From the NCBI RefSeq assembly GCF_001187845.1, contig NZ_CP012160.1:2046001-2110000 (forward strand): a DNA stretch of 64,000 nt. Reading direction: 5' to 3'. Each line of letters begins with the position of its first letter. The stretch's first letter is position 1. This document shows positions 1-9,551 of the stretch, piece by piece. The stretch is from Octadecabacter temperatus (GTDB lineage Bacteria > Pseudomonadota > Alphaproteobacteria > Rhodobacterales > Rhodobacteraceae). The position numbers were made by a program, and so were the translations under genes. A model generated the notes under the pieces. That model made no database searches, was not told the DNA's origin, and saw only the letters and a list, made by a program, of their open reading frames with translations.

Positions 1-817
1 CTGAGATCGCCGTCAAACAATCGATATTTCGATCCGTCCACCCAGCCCAAACACCCTGCCAAATCAGCTTGACGCGGCGCAATCGCGAACGCCAACAGTC
101 ATTCGCGCCAAGCACGTTGTTGCTGTGCTGGCGATACAACAGAACGGGTTGTTCATCACAAATCACCTGTCCGCCCACAGCTGTGATGAGCTGGTAAAGC
201 CACCAATCGTGAATGACCGGCGTGGGCGTATCCGCAATAACCGAAGCCACCAACTGCGTGGCGGCGCTATTCAAAACGATCGTGTTTCCGCTGGCTATAT
301 TCTGAACCAGTGCATTTGCAAAACTGGGACCGCGACGGCGCATCGGGGACAGTCGCATTCGACCAAGGCGATTATCGGCAATCAAGGTACGGGCGCAATA
401 AAGCGCCGGAGTATCTGGGGAAATTTTGTTCAATTGCTCAACTGCGCGCGCCAGCTTATCGGGCAACCAGACGTCATCTTGGTCCGCCAGCGCCCAGATC
501 TCTCCAGCTGGAGCGGCGGACATAAGGGCCATGAAATTCGCGGCCACACCAAGCGCTGGTCCGTCAAGCACAACTGGTTTCTTAACGCAGGCATTCAAAA
601 TTTCGCGGCTCTGATCCTCGCCTGCTTTGGGCGCATCAATACCAGCCCATAAGGCCCAGTTCGGATAGGTTTGCGTCGTGAAACTCGACAATTGTTGCGG
701 CAGGTACTTTTCGCCCTGATGCACTGCCATCAATATATGGACGCAGGCAGAACTATTGCCTGCGGTACCAACAAAGGTGCTGTGTTCTTTGTGAAGATCG
801 TTTGGGCGCAACATCAT
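1..817 (-). CDS. GT2 glycosyltransferase, rhamnosyltransferase-like (partial, 3' end off window)
   Basis: Reading the minus strand from an ATG at 817 gives 272 uninterrupted codons to the left edge, so the C-terminus is missing. The product has the family 2 fold: a start resembling HQGEKYLPQQL near residue 33, the nucleotide/metal motif ADQDDVWLP at about 110-119, and HDWWLYQL near 203, which is typical of rhamnosyltransferases of O-antigen and capsule clusters. It probably adds a sugar from an activated donor to the growing polysaccharide on the cytoplasmic face. Its start overlaps the stop of the upstream glycosyltransferase as ATGA, so the two are likely translationally coupled. It is the last gene seen of the leftward kps-type operon. 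The rhamnose donor is an inference from the nearby rfb genes. Confidence 0.88.
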   Translation of the reverse strand, partial: MMLRPNDLHKEHSTFVGTAGNSSACVHILMAVHQGEKYLPQQLSSFTTQTYPNWALWAGIDAPKAGEDQSREILNACVKKPVVLDGPALGVAANFMALMSAAPAGEIWALADQDDVWLPDKLARAVEQLNKISPDTPALYCARTLIADNRLGRMRLSPMRRRGPSFANALVQNIASGNTIVLNSAATQLVASVIADTPTPVIHDWWLYQLITAVGGQVICDEQPVLLYRQHSNNVLGANDCWRSRLRRVKLIWQGVWAGWTDRNIDCLTAIS

Positions 818-2058
818 GATGCGCCCTCAAGTACATCTTGAAGGATGTTTTCGAATGCCGCCGCTTGCGCTTGAAACCCTGTCACGGCCCGTGGCGTTAC
901 GGTCTTTGGGTGCTGTTCAAGCGCTTTGACCAAGGCGCTTAACAGCACGTCAGACGATGCACCAATTGGAATGAGGTCACTTTGACTTAAAGCCCCATGT
1001 TCCACGCTCCCCCCACTGTCTGTTTGAATGACACCAACGCCCCGTGCCAATGCTTCACGCACCGCCAACCCGAACGTTTCCTTCCACTGGGACATGAACA
1101 ACAAAACATCAATTTCAGAATAAAACGCGTCCATTTCTGACTGATCAAAACGTGGGTAAACCTCCCAGTCTCCCGGAAGGTCATCAAACCGCTCGCCCTT
1201 CCACCAATCACCCTCGGCAGAGGCATCTACCAGTAGTACGCGGAAGTCATCACGTTCAAAGGATTTGAACGCAGCACGTATTAGCGGCCAACCCTTGATT
1301 TGGGATGGTCCGCCAACAAACCCGAACGTTAGCCGTGGATCTCGTTCTCGGCGGGCCGCTTGCTTTGCTTCAAAATCAGGCTCAGGCAGGTGAACGCCAT
1401 TTTCCCAAATGACACTGCGGCCCGCTGCAAAGCCGGATGATACGTACAGATCGTGGGCAAATTTACTTGGGTAAGTCACACGCTCTGGTATGCGCGAGAT
1501 GTCTTGCAAATAGGTAAATCGCGATTGCGCTGCGTCAAAATCCGAAACGCAGCCGCGACACGCGTCAATCTTGATCGGGTTTTGTCCGCAGTACGTCCTA
1601 TCAGGCTTAATCATGAATTGCCGTTCACAAAGCCACCAAAAATCATGCACGCTTAGAATGCTTGGAATGCCACGCGCCTGCGCTGCCCTAAGAACCCCGC
1701 CGCCGATGTCCTGAATACAGTGGGCGTGAACAACATCGGGCCGCAGATCATCCATCAGTTCCTCGATAAGGCGGGTCACATGTGGGTTGTTATAAAGCTC
1801 TTTATAGGTGCGGTTAGACGGAACATTGATAACAAAGTTCTGGATGCCATCCCGTTCGGATTTGACCATCGTGTAATTGGCCAACCCGCTGTGGCAACAC
1901 AATGACACGGCGGTGATCTGATATTCGAACGCGGCGCTTTTTGTCGCCAATAAGGCTTTCGCGACTTCCTCTGCGACAACCGTCGCGCCCCCGTATGTGA
2001 AGGGTGCAAAAAACACGTTTGCCAAAAGGATATGGCATTTAGTCAAGACACCATCCAA
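814..2058 (-). CDS. GT4 family glycosyltransferase
   Basis: The 414-residue protein has the GT-B layout of family 4. The N-terminal half carries DVVHAHCIQDIGGG near 108-121, a typical GT4 cleft sequence. The C-terminal domain begins at FGFVGG near 245 and contains the E-x7-E type donor-binding motif KETFGLAVREAL at 326-337. It should transfer a nucleotide-activated sugar onto a lipid-linked or oligosaccharide acceptor at the inner membrane. The gene overlaps its upstream neighbour. The ATG at 2058 lies inside that gene, and a TTG at 2046 forming TTGA with the upstream stop is an alternative start. Both flanking genes are also glycosyltransferases. The sugar it transfers cannot be told from sequence. 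Confidence 0.88.
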   Translation of the reverse strand: MDGVLTKCHILLANVFFAPFTYGGATVVAEEVAKALLATKSAAFEYQITAVSLCCHSGLANYTMVKSERDGIQNFVINVPSNRTYKELYNNPHVTRLIEELMDDLRPDVVHAHCIQDIGGGVLRAAQARGIPSILSVHDFWWLCERQFMIKPDRTYCGQNPIKIDACRGCVSDFDAAQSRFTYLQDISRIPERVTYPSKFAHDLYVSSGFAAGRSVIWENGVHLPEPDFEAKQAARRERDPRLTFGFVGGPSQIKGWPLIRAAFKSFERDDFRVLLVDASAEGDWWKGERFDDLPGDWEVYPRFDQSEMDAFYSEIDVLLFMSQWKETFGLAVREALARGVGVIQTDSGGSVEHGALSQSDLIPIGASSDVLLSALVKALEQHPKTVTPRAVTGFQAQAAAFENILQDVLEGAS

Positions 2059-3359
2059 TCCAGTATTTCTGTGTCGATGATATTGGGATTAGCTGCGCCA
2101 ACCCATTTAGCCTCGAGGTTGTTGCGTGCCGCGAGACCAATCGCGCGTGTGGTTTCACGCGCACCTTCATAGCGTCGCAACGCCGTGAGCCATTCAGATT
2201 GGTTCTTAGCGACAAACCCCGTTTTGCCCTGTTCAATCAACGATGGCAGGTCCCCAACGGGTGAAACGATTGAGGGCACCCCGACCGATGCGGCATCGAT
2301 CAAACGCACTGCGCTTTTGCAGCGGTTAAACATGTCATCACACAGCGGCATCACGGCGCAATCGGTTTGCGCAAGTTCACCTAAATACGCCTCATATGTC
2401 GTGAACGGTTTCACCTCAGCCTTTTCGCGCAACCCCTTCGGGAGCAGGTCGAGGTTGAAATGCCCCAGCAACACCAATCGGCGGCTGTCACTCTCGGCCA
2501 TGAACGCCTCTAACGGGTCGTAAATACTGGCAAGGTCGATTTCGTGGCCCTGCGATCCACTGGCGAAACCAACGCGAAAAATACCGTCCTGCGCTTCGCG
2601 CCCTTCCATCGCCGAAGCACCCGCGTTTAGGGTCGCCTCATCCGCAAAGTTGCGACGGACATGAACAGGACGTTTGGTAAACAGACGCGCGTGATCCGCA
2701 AGCTTGGGCGTGGAAACAGAGATCAAATCCGCGCCGTTCATCATCGCCAAATACTTCGGCGCTTCACTCAGGAAATGCGCTTTCAATCCGGGATCAAGCG
2801 CGCCCATATTGCCATAGGTTTCATAGGCCGAAATCGAGAACAACGGATCGTCGATATCATACATAATTGGTAAACCAAGGCGTCGGGCCTCATAGCGGAT
2901 CATATCGGTCACGGGAGAGGATTTGAGGCGGTACTCAATCACATGGGTCGCACGGGTCAAAAGCCGCGTGACGCGCGGCAGGTCTTGGTAATGCGCGAAG
3001 TCGCAAGCCACACCTTGGCTTTCCCAAAACTGCGCCAGTTGCTCAACACGATACTTGCGGCACTGCGGCAAATTCAGATCACCAATGATGGAGACAAATG
3101 GTTTGTTTCCTTTATGTGGGGGCGCGGGATGAAACGCGCTTCCCTGCGCCAGTTGCTGCCAGATGCTTTGCAGGTATTCCTCGGGCGCGACGTCGTCCTT
3201 TCCCCCTGCTTGCAGCGCACTGCGACCTTCGCCGCGCCAAAGCATACCGACGTAGATACGAGCCTTTCGCAAGGCAACACCAAGCCCTTCATGACGCGCA
3301 GCCATGAGGAAGCGTTGGACCAAGGTGGGTCGGAATATCTGAGCGAGCAAACGTGTCAT
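2043..3359 (-). CDS. Glycosyltransferase, GT4-like (GT-B fold)
   Basis: The 438-residue protein starts with about 100 residues of basic, low-conservation sequence, followed by a GT-B type region. Seen are FVSIIGDLNLPQCRKYRV near 88-105, MYDIDDPLFS near 170, and a C-terminal donor domain with VGFASGSQGHEIDL and DAASVGVPSIVSPVGDLPSLIEQGKTG. The last stretch is the usual GT4 block for recognising the nucleotide sugar and the early-chain acceptor. It lies between the exporter ATPase gene and another GT4 gene in a leftward operon, so it should help assemble the exported polysaccharide. A GTTAAC motif sits in the 48-bp gap upstream. The family is assigned by pattern only, and substrate is unknown. 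Confidence 0.78.
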   Translation of the reverse strand: MTRLLAQIFRPTLVQRFLMAARHEGLGVALRKARIYVGMLWRGEGRSALQAGGKDDVAPEEYLQSIWQQLAQGSAFHPAPPHKGNKPFVSIIGDLNLPQCRKYRVEQLAQFWESQGVACDFAHYQDLPRVTRLLTRATHVIEYRLKSSPVTDMIRYEARRLGLPIMYDIDDPLFSISAYETYGNMGALDPGLKAHFLSEAPKYLAMMNGADLISVSTPKLADHARLFTKRPVHVRRNFADEATLNAGASAMEGREAQDGIFRVGFASGSQGHEIDLASIYDPLEAFMAESDSRRLVLLGHFNLDLLPKGLREKAEVKPFTTYEAYLGELAQTDCAVMPLCDDMFNRCKSAVRLIDAASVGVPSIVSPVGDLPSLIEQGKTGFVAKNQSEWLTALRRYEGARETTRAIGLAARNNLEAKWVGAANPNIIDTEILDWMVS

Positions 3360-3407
3360 AGGTCTACATTCTCAAATGCGGCAAAAGTGTTAACATTTGA
3401 TTTACTG

Positions 3408-4076
3408 TCAGGTGGTCACGGGACGTTTCAGGGTCTCTTCGTGATGGGTTAAAGCGGCATCAACGTCGTTGTAAAAATGCAATGCGCCATCTTCTAACAC
3501 CGCCCCCATATCGCAAATACACCTCACCATTGGGGGCGAATGGCTCACGACGATCGCGCCAGAGGTTTCACGTCGTTTATCAAACATCCGAATGCTTTTC
3601 TGGCGAAACGCGCCGTCGCCAACGGACGTCACTTCATCCACCAAATATGTATCGAACGGGATCGCCATCGAGACACCAAAAGACAGCCGTGATCGCATGC
3701 CCGCGGAATAGGTTCGAAACGGCATGTCAAAATGCTCGCCCAGTTCAGCAAAGTCTTTCACGAAATGCACAAGGTCATCCGTGTCAGCACCATAAAGGCG
3801 TGCAACGAAACGGGCGTTTTGGCGGCCGGTTAAATCAGCGTGAAACGAACCCGCAAAGCCGACCGGATAAGACACGGTCCCCGTTGACAACACCTGTCCA
3901 AAATCGGGCCTTATCGTTCCAGCGATAAGTTTCAGTAGCGTGCTTTTGCCGGTGCCGTTTCGCCCCAGCAGAGCCACGCTCGCCCCTGTCGGAAAAATAA
4001 CGTTGAGGTCTTTGACAATCATCTTACGCCCACCACGGGTCGCAAAACTTTTTGTGAGACGGTCAAGCTGGATCAT
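3408..4076 (-). CDS. Capsule polysaccharide ABC exporter ATPase (KpsT-type)
   Basis: The 222-residue ATPase is of the size of KpsT/BexA rather than the longer Wzt proteins with C-terminal carbohydrate-binding domains. Walker A is GRNGTGKST at 38-46, the signature is YSAGMRSR at 123-130 (an altered LSGGQ, as usual in KpsT), and Walker B is YLVDEVTSVGD near 144-154. It would power export of a lipid-linked polysaccharide through the ABC-2 permease encoded divergently at 5377. The co-polymerase gene lies 8 bp upstream and glycosyltransferases follow downstream, the standard layout of a group 2-type capsule export operon. Confidence 0.93.
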   Translation of the reverse strand: MIQLDRLTKSFATRGGRKMIVKDLNVIFPTGASVALLGRNGTGKSTLLKLIAGTIRPDFGQVLSTGTVSYPVGFAGSFHADLTGRQNARFVARLYGADTDDLVHFVKDFAELGEHFDMPFRTYSAGMRSRLSFGVSMAIPFDTYLVDEVTSVGDGAFRQKSIRMFDKRRETSGAIVVSHSPPMVRCICDMGAVLEDGALHFYNDVDAALTHHEETLKRPVTT

Positions 4077-4084
4077 AGTGCGCC

Positions 4085-5284
4085 TCAGCTACGATCGCGA
4101 AGGCTGTAAAACACGAGGCACAAAACGCACCATGTCAGCGTGCAGAACAATGCGATCAATAAGATGAATTTCAAACGTTCCGGATACTGCGCCTTTTGCG
4201 CTAAGGTCGGCTGAACATGGGCGGCCAGATACCGGCTTTGCCGACGGGCTTCTGCTTGGGCACCGTCAAAGGAGGCGAGCGCAGTTGTGTAGGCCACTTC
4301 CGCGAATTCGCGATCCACAATCAGCCCCTCGTATTCGCCGACCAAATCGGCGAACACCACGCCGCCCTCGCCTTCATTTCCAAGGCCCAGTTTCTGTCGT
4401 TCTGCATCGATCCGGTTTTGAATAACCTCAACGCGGCGGTTGGCCTGCGCAATCCGCGCATCGCCCGCGCTTGTGGTATCACGCAGCAGGTCCCCCTCGA
4501 CCAAGGCATCTGCGAGTTGCTGTTGCAATGTCACAAGCACACCCATCTGGTTTTGCGTATCAATGGTCGGGTCAACGATCTGAGTGCGGTTGCGAAACAA
4601 CGTCAACGCCTGCCGCGCAGTCCTCAGCCGAGCAAGCGAAGTCTCTAAATCCTCACGTGCATATCCCACCGCGTCTTCACGTGCTAAGGCGGATAGATTG
4701 TTAATCATCGCTGTGCTTTCCGCGAGAACAGCGACCGCAATCGCGCGTGCATCTTCGGGGTTGAAGGCAAGAAACCGCATCTCAATCAGCTGGGTCCCGC
4801 TGTCATAAATGATGTCGACTTTCCGGTCCCAATGCCGGTGTAAATCCTCGATGGTTCCGCTTGGATCATAGGCAAATACGGGGTCCTGATCGGTGGACAC
4901 TTTGCCCCAGATATTCGCTAAATTCACCTGTTCATTAACCTTCGCCACAAGCTCTTGGCTGTTGAGGTAAACGTACAGAATGTCCGTATCAGATGAACTG
5001 GAACCGGAGAGATCAGTAATTCCTCCCAGCAGTTCAATCGGGGAACTTTGCTCCTCCGAGCGGACAGAAAACGCGATTTTGGACGCGTATTGGTCTGCCG
5101 CCATTCCCCAAAGATAGTAAGCACTGACCGCAATCGGGACGAGCACGATCCAGATCAGCGACAGGATCAAAAACACATGCCGACGCTTGCGCCGCGCGGG
5201 GCCGAAGGTGGGCGGTATTGGTGTTGATTCTGGGGCCGATTTTAGGGCCTCCCTCGCAGGTGCGTCTTGGTTGCTGTCCGACAT
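4085..5284 (-). CDS. Capsule export inner-membrane co-polymerase (KpsE/BexC/Wzz-type)
   Basis: The protein has a cytoplasmic proline-rich N-terminus, a first membrane segment near residues 40-60 (VFLILSLIWIVLVPIAVSAY), a long periplasmic region rich in heptad-like helices, and a second membrane segment near the C-terminus (FILLIALFCTLTWCVLCLVF). This is the polysaccharide co-polymerase/auxiliary layout of KpsE. It should link the inner-membrane ABC transporter to an outer-membrane exporter during capsule export. I chose the ATG at 5284, preceded by a GAAGAAG ribosome site, over a TTG six codons upstream at 5302. It begins the leftward operon and is divergent from the permease gene. No outer-membrane KpsD/Wza partner is in the window. 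Confidence 0.88.
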   Translation of the reverse strand: MSDSNQDAPAREALKSAPESTPIPPTFGPARRKRRHVFLILSLIWIVLVPIAVSAYYLWGMAADQYASKIAFSVRSEEQSSPIELLGGITDLSGSSSSDTDILYVYLNSQELVAKVNEQVNLANIWGKVSTDQDPVFAYDPSGTIEDLHRHWDRKVDIIYDSGTQLIEMRFLAFNPEDARAIAVAVLAESTAMINNLSALAREDAVGYAREDLETSLARLRTARQALTLFRNRTQIVDPTIDTQNQMGVLVTLQQQLADALVEGDLLRDTTSAGDARIAQANRRVEVIQNRIDAERQKLGLGNEGEGGVVFADLVGEYEGLIVDREFAEVAYTTALASFDGAQAEARRQSRYLAAHVQPTLAQKAQYPERLKFILLIALFCTLTWCVLCLVFYSLRDRS

Positions 5285-5376
5285 TAACACTTCTTCAATC
5301 AATGAGCGTTCATACTTATGACCGAAGCGTTAACCAAAAGTTATTAACGAGCATTAAACCTCAGGAGACGGGTCAG
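5285..5376. promoter_or_regulatory. Divergent promoter region of the capsule export genes
   Basis: This 92-bp gap separates the leftward co-polymerase operon from the rightward permease gene, so both promoters must lie in or next to it. It is AT-rich and contains GTTAAC at 5329-5334 plus ATTAAC and ATTAAA repeats. The same hexamer recurs in other intergenic gaps of the polysaccharide region. No clear -35/-10 pair could be assigned by eye. Confidence 0.45.
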
Positions 5377-6204
5377 ATGGGTTTCGCCACGCGCCCCGCG
5401 GTATCGCAAACCCCGCCTGCACCTTTGCGGCGGCTTCGCGCCCCCTTTGCAACGCCGCGTGCTATCATCGCCCTCATCTTGCGCGAAATATCGACGACCT
5501 ATGGGCGATCTCCTGGTGGGTACCTTTGGGCGATCCTTGAACCCGCGGCGGGCATCGCACTTCTTACAGTCATCTTTTCGATCGGATTTCGCGCGCCGCC
5601 TCTTGGCGTGGACTTTGCGTTCTTTTACGCAACCGGTTTGCTCCCGTTTCTGATGTATTCAGATGTTTCAGCGAAGCTGGGCCAAACGATCCAATACAGC
5701 CGCGCCTTGCTGGAATACCCGCGCGTGACGTTTGTAGATGCACTGATTGCGCGGATGGCGCTGAATACGCTGACGCAATTGATCGTGCATTGCATCGTGT
5801 TGGGGTTCATTCTTTGGTTCAGCGCGCCCGACACGGCAATCGATTTCCCCAAAATCCTAACCGCCTATGCGATGATCATCGTGCTGAGCGCGGGCGTCGG
5901 GACGTTGAACAGTTTCCTCACCCTGTCCTTTCCGATCTGGGCGACCGCTTGGGCTGTGTTGAACCGCCCCTTGTTCTTGGCGTCATGTTTGTTCTTTTTG
6001 TTCGAGGTCGTCCCACAGCCCTACCGGGATATCCTCTGGTACAATCCACTGGTTCATATCGTGGGCATGATGCGGGACGGGTACTACCCATACTACCAAC
6101 CAACATACGTCTCCGTTGCGTATCCAATCGCCTTGGGGCTCGGTCTGCTAGTGGTCGGTTTGTTTTTGCTCAACCGTTATCACCGCGACATTCTTCAGCG
6201 CTGA
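5377..6204 (+). CDS. Capsule polysaccharide ABC-2 permease (KpsM-type)
   Basis: The protein is 275 residues when started at the ATG at 5377, which has an AGGAGA ribosome site 9 bp upstream. A longer frame reading back to 5218 would run into the divergent gene and its promoter and is not credible. The sequence shows the ABC-2 membrane domain: an amphipathic N-terminal stretch ending in the YGRSPGGYLWAILEP interface motif, then about six hydrophobic segments and a short basic C-terminus. It should form the inner-membrane channel that the KpsT-type ATPase drives to export the polysaccharide. The length agrees with KpsM (about 260). Confidence 0.92.
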   Translation: MGFATRPAVSQTPPAPLRRLRAPFATPRAIIALILREISTTYGRSPGGYLWAILEPAAGIALLTVIFSIGFRAPPLGVDFAFFYATGLLPFLMYSDVSAKLGQTIQYSRALLEYPRVTFVDALIARMALNTLTQLIVHCIVLGFILWFSAPDTAIDFPKILTAYAMIIVLSAGVGTLNSFLTLSFPIWATAWAVLNRPLFLASCLFFLFEVVPQPYRDILWYNPLVHIVGMMRDGYYPYYQPTYVSVAYPIALGLGLLVVGLFLLNRYHRDILQR

Positions 6205-6334
6205 TCTCTCGCCTGCAACCCACCAAAAATTAATGTCCCTTTTACGGTTTATTAACCTCCCTTCGCGCAAATGAGAGGGCGTTAACTCTTTTGTGCCGTG
6301 ATTACGCGCACTTGGCTGTAAGAAAGTAACCTAG

Positions 6335-9300
6335 ATGATCCCTCGCGTTAATTTACCCCTCGCAAAACCGGACGACAGTTCTGCAATAATCGTGAACGGA
6401 TCCGTCTATGCAGCCGTGTCCGAAGTGCAGGCAAAATCGCGGGTTGAGGTTTCGGTTGGCGCAATCACTGCGCCGCTCAACCCAAGCAGCAACAACCCGC
6501 TGCGAACCTATGCGATGGACGCAGATATTGTGTTGGATGTAGATCATCTGGCCGCCGCCATTTCGTCGGACCCGAAGGAAAAGTCCCCCGGCGAAATCTA
6601 CTCGGTCTGGGTAAACCATCTGACGGACTGGGTGTTGGCCGGCGCGCAAACCGTGCAACTGATGATGACAGATCGCGACACGCCCAGCCGGATTGAGATT
6701 GAGCGCACCATAAACATTGAAGCCACCACCGCCGGTATGGTGTTTGAAACTTGGCTGGCGCAGCATCGTGGCCGCGCCAACCTTTTGGTGCATTTCACCT
6801 GCTCACAAACCCAACGCACGACGTCCCACTCGATCAGTTTTGACCCCACCTTTCAGGGTGGAATTGCGCGTGAGAATTACCAACATGTACGCATTCCGCT
6901 CCCTGAGGGTTTTGATGCTGGGCAAGTCTGGCTTGCAGTTGATTACCTAGGGTACGTTCCTGATGGTCACGATGTTGAACCGTTTTTCTTCTTGGCGGAC
7001 ACACGCGTAAGCGTCCCGTCAATCCCGTCAACGTCCTTGGTTGACCCGATCCGCATCGGTAAACCCGGTGAAGAACGCACCAAGGTTTGGATGGAGGGCG
7101 ACATCCCATGTCACGTTATGAACGGCGACGAAATCAGGCTCTCAATCGGCGGTAACGAGCAGATCTTACTGAACATCACGCCCCCAATTTTGACCCTGAA
7201 AGAAGACTACGGCCACACGCTGGTCATTGCATCGGATCAAGCGATAGAACTGCTGTTGCTCATCGACGGCGAACCTATTGAACAGGTCAACTTCGGGACC
7301 AGTCATAACGTTGTACGCCTTCCATCCAAGTATCTGACAGGCACGACGCGGCACCTGTGCTTCAAGGATCGTTCAGGCTCGATCACCTATTGGGAAACGC
7401 AACACCTCGCCCCTGCGATCATCACGCCTGCCGACGTGTTGCAGCGCGAAGCCGCCGCGCCCTTCCCCTCAACCGTCTTTGCACAAACGCCGCGCCGCTA
7501 CGCAAGCCTGAAGGCCCATATGGAAAACGCCGACGCGTCGGTGGATATGGCGCAGGTTGCTTACGCGATGTCGGTGCTTGAGGGCGGTCATGACAACGTC
7601 AAACTCAAACCGCTGACGTTCGCGCAGCCCGATGCACCCAAAGTGACGGTCGTAATTCCCGCGCACAACAAGGTCGAGGTGACCTACCTCGCGCTGTGTT
7701 CGCTGTTGGTGGCCCATAACCATGCCAGCTTTGAAGTTATCGTAGTTGATGACGCATCAACCGATGAAACCCGCCACCTTGAAGACATCGTCAGCGGTAT
7801 CACGGTGCTGCACAACGACACCGCCCAACGCTTCATCCGATCGTGCAATCAAGGTGCGGCAGAGGCCAAAGGGGACTTCATCGCGCTGCTGAACAATGAC
7901 GTCGAAGTCACATCTGGCTGGCTCGATGAACTTCTCAACGCATTTGATCGGTTCGACAATGTCGGGCTGGCAGGTTCAAAACTGCTCTATCCGGACGGCG
8001 CATTACAGGACGCTGGCGGGATCGTTTGGGGAACTGGCAACCCGTGGAACTATGGCAACCGCCAAAACCCCGAAGACCCGCGCTTCAGCTATGCCCGCCA
8101 AACGGACTACCTTTGTGGTGCCGCGATGATGGTTCCTGCCGATCTGTGGCGCGCGCTTGATGGGTTCTCATCTTACATGGAGCCGATGTATTTTGAGGAC
8201 ACCGATTTCGCCTTTAAGGTCCGTGAAGCCGGCTACAGCACATGGTTCGTCCCCTCCTCGGTCGTATATCATTTCGAAGGCATGACATCTGGCACAGACG
8301 TCACGACAGGCTTCAAGAAATACCAAGAAGTGAACCGCCCGAAATTCAAACGCCGCTGGGCCAAGGACTTTGCCAAGTTCGGCAAGGAAGGCTGCACACC
8401 TGACCTTGAAAAAGACCGTGGGATTGTCGGGCGGGTATTGTTCATCGACTATTCAACGCCGCGCCCCGACCAAGACGCAGGGTCCTACGCGGCGTTGCAG
8501 GAAATCCGTTTGGTGCAGTCGCTTGGCTATAAAGTTAGCTTTCTTCCCTCCAACATGGCGCATCTTGGCAGCTACACCGAAGAGTTACAAAAGATGGGCG
8601 TTGAGATGATCTACGCGCCCTTCTACCTCAGCCAATCGGAATACCTCGCGCAGCACGCTGTTGATTTTGATGCCTTCTACATCACCCGCTATTACGTGGC
8701 CCGTGATGTATTAAGCCAGCTGCGCAAACTCGCCCCAGAAGCGCGTGTGTTGTTCAATAACGCTGACCTGCATTTCCTGCGCGAAATCCGCGCGGCACAG
8801 TCCGAAAACGACGAAACCATGCTCGAGAAGGCCCGCCAAACCCGCACGGATGAGATGGAGATCATCAACAATGTCGATGTGGTGTTGTCGTATAACGACG
8901 TCGAACATTCGGTCATTCAGGCTTACTCGGATGGTGCGGCGAAAGTTGTGAAATGCCCGTGGGTTGTCGATGTGCCCGAGATGCGCACGCCCCTAAGCAA
9001 GCGGCGCGGCTTGTCTTTCCTTGGCAGCTTTCGCCACCATCCCAACGGCGAGGGTGTTTCGTGGTTCATCCGCGACATTTTACCCGCAGCGATTCATGCA
9101 ACGCCCAGTCCCGTTGATCTGTCCATTTATGGTGCCGCCATGACGGACGACATCAAAGCGCTGGCCAGCGATGCGGTTAACCCGATTGGCTTCGTAGAGA
9201 ACATTCGCGACGCCTATGATAACCACCGCATCTTTGTCGCCCCACTGCGCTCTGGCGCCGGAATTAAAGGCAAGGTGCTGAGCGCCCTCGCCCATGGTAT

Positions 9301-9547
9301 TCCCTGCGTTTTGTCCCCTACCGCGGCCGAAGGGATTGGCCTGCGCAATGGCCATGATTGCTTTATCGTGAACACACCGTCCGAGTGGGCAAACGCAATC
9401 GCACGGCTAACCGAGGACGACGATCTTTGGCACGCGATTTCGGCCAATGCGCAAGCCTATATGTGGGATGCATTTTCATTCAACCAAGGTCGCGCGCAGA
9501 TGCGATCCGCGTTTGAGGCCGCTGATCTCTACAACACCGTCGACTGA
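6335..9547 (+). CDS. Bifunctional GT2+GT4 glycosyltransferase, 1070 aa
   Basis: Three parts are visible. Residues 1-400 form an N-terminal region without an obvious catalytic motif, possibly beta-rich and binding the substrate. Residues about 436-680 are a GT2 domain (VTVVIPAHNKVEV, VVDDAST, ALLNNDVEVTSGWLDELL, and FEDTDFAFKVREAGY). Residues about 715-1065 are a GT4 domain ending with VAPLRSGAGIKGKVLSALAHGIPCVLS near 965-990. Such fusions are common in alphaproteobacterial capsule clusters and probably add two successive sugars. It is preceded by 130 bp rich in TTAAC-type motifs and is followed after 4 bp by a sulfotransferase-like gene, so the two may be co-transcribed. Sugar specificity is unknown. 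Confidence 0.88.
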   Translation: MIPRVNLPLAKPDDSSAIIVNGSVYAAVSEVQAKSRVEVSVGAITAPLNPSSNNPLRTYAMDADIVLDVDHLAAAISSDPKEKSPGEIYSVWVNHLTDWVLAGAQTVQLMMTDRDTPSRIEIERTINIEATTAGMVFETWLAQHRGRANLLVHFTCSQTQRTTSHSISFDPTFQGGIARENYQHVRIPLPEGFDAGQVWLAVDYLGYVPDGHDVEPFFFLADTRVSVPSIPSTSLVDPIRIGKPGEERTKVWMEGDIPCHVMNGDEIRLSIGGNEQILLNITPPILTLKEDYGHTLVIASDQAIELLLLIDGEPIEQVNFGTSHNVVRLPSKYLTGTTRHLCFKDRSGSITYWETQHLAPAIITPADVLQREAAAPFPSTVFAQTPRRYASLKAHMENADASVDMAQVAYAMSVLEGGHDNVKLKPLTFAQPDAPKVTVVIPAHNKVEVTYLALCSLLVAHNHASFEVIVVDDASTDETRHLEDIVSGITVLHNDTAQRFIRSCNQGAAEAKGDFIALLNNDVEVTSGWLDELLNAFDRFDNVGLAGSKLLYPDGALQDAGGIVWGTGNPWNYGNRQNPEDPRFSYARQTDYLCGAAMMVPADLWRALDGFSSYMEPMYFEDTDFAFKVREAGYSTWFVPSSVVYHFEGMTSGTDVTTGFKKYQEVNRPKFKRRWAKDFAKFGKEGCTPDLEKDRGIVGRVLFIDYSTPRPDQDAGSYAALQEIRLVQSLGYKVSFLPSNMAHLGSYTEELQKMGVEMIYAPFYLSQSEYLAQHAVDFDAFYITRYYVARDVLSQLRKLAPEARVLFNNADLHFLREIRAAQSENDETMLEKARQTRTDEMEIINNVDVVLSYNDVEHSVIQAYSDGAAKVVKCPWVVDVPEMRTPLSKRRGLSFLGSFRHHPNGEGVSWFIRDILPAAIHATPSPVDLSIYGAAMTDDIKALASDAVNPIGFVENIRDAYDNHRIFVAPLRSGAGIKGKVLSALAHGIPCVLSPTAAEGIGLRNGHDCFIVNTPSEWANAIARLTEDDDLWHAISANAQAYMWDAFSFNQGRAQMRSAFEAADLYNTVD

Positions 9548-9551
9548 TTTT

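Noticed and set aside
125..652. Open frame of 175 codons on the + strand
   Set aside because: It lies antisense to the glycosyltransferase reading 817 to 1, which has clear family motifs; the + frame has none.
2943..3452. Open frame of 169 codons on the + strand
   Set aside because: Antisense shadow of the 438-residue glycosyltransferase, with no ribosome site or family-like sequence.
5329..5360. CtrA site (TTAA-N7-TTAA) in the capsule divergent promoter
   Set aside because: The second half is TTAT at seven bases, or TTAA at six bases, so neither fits the motif.
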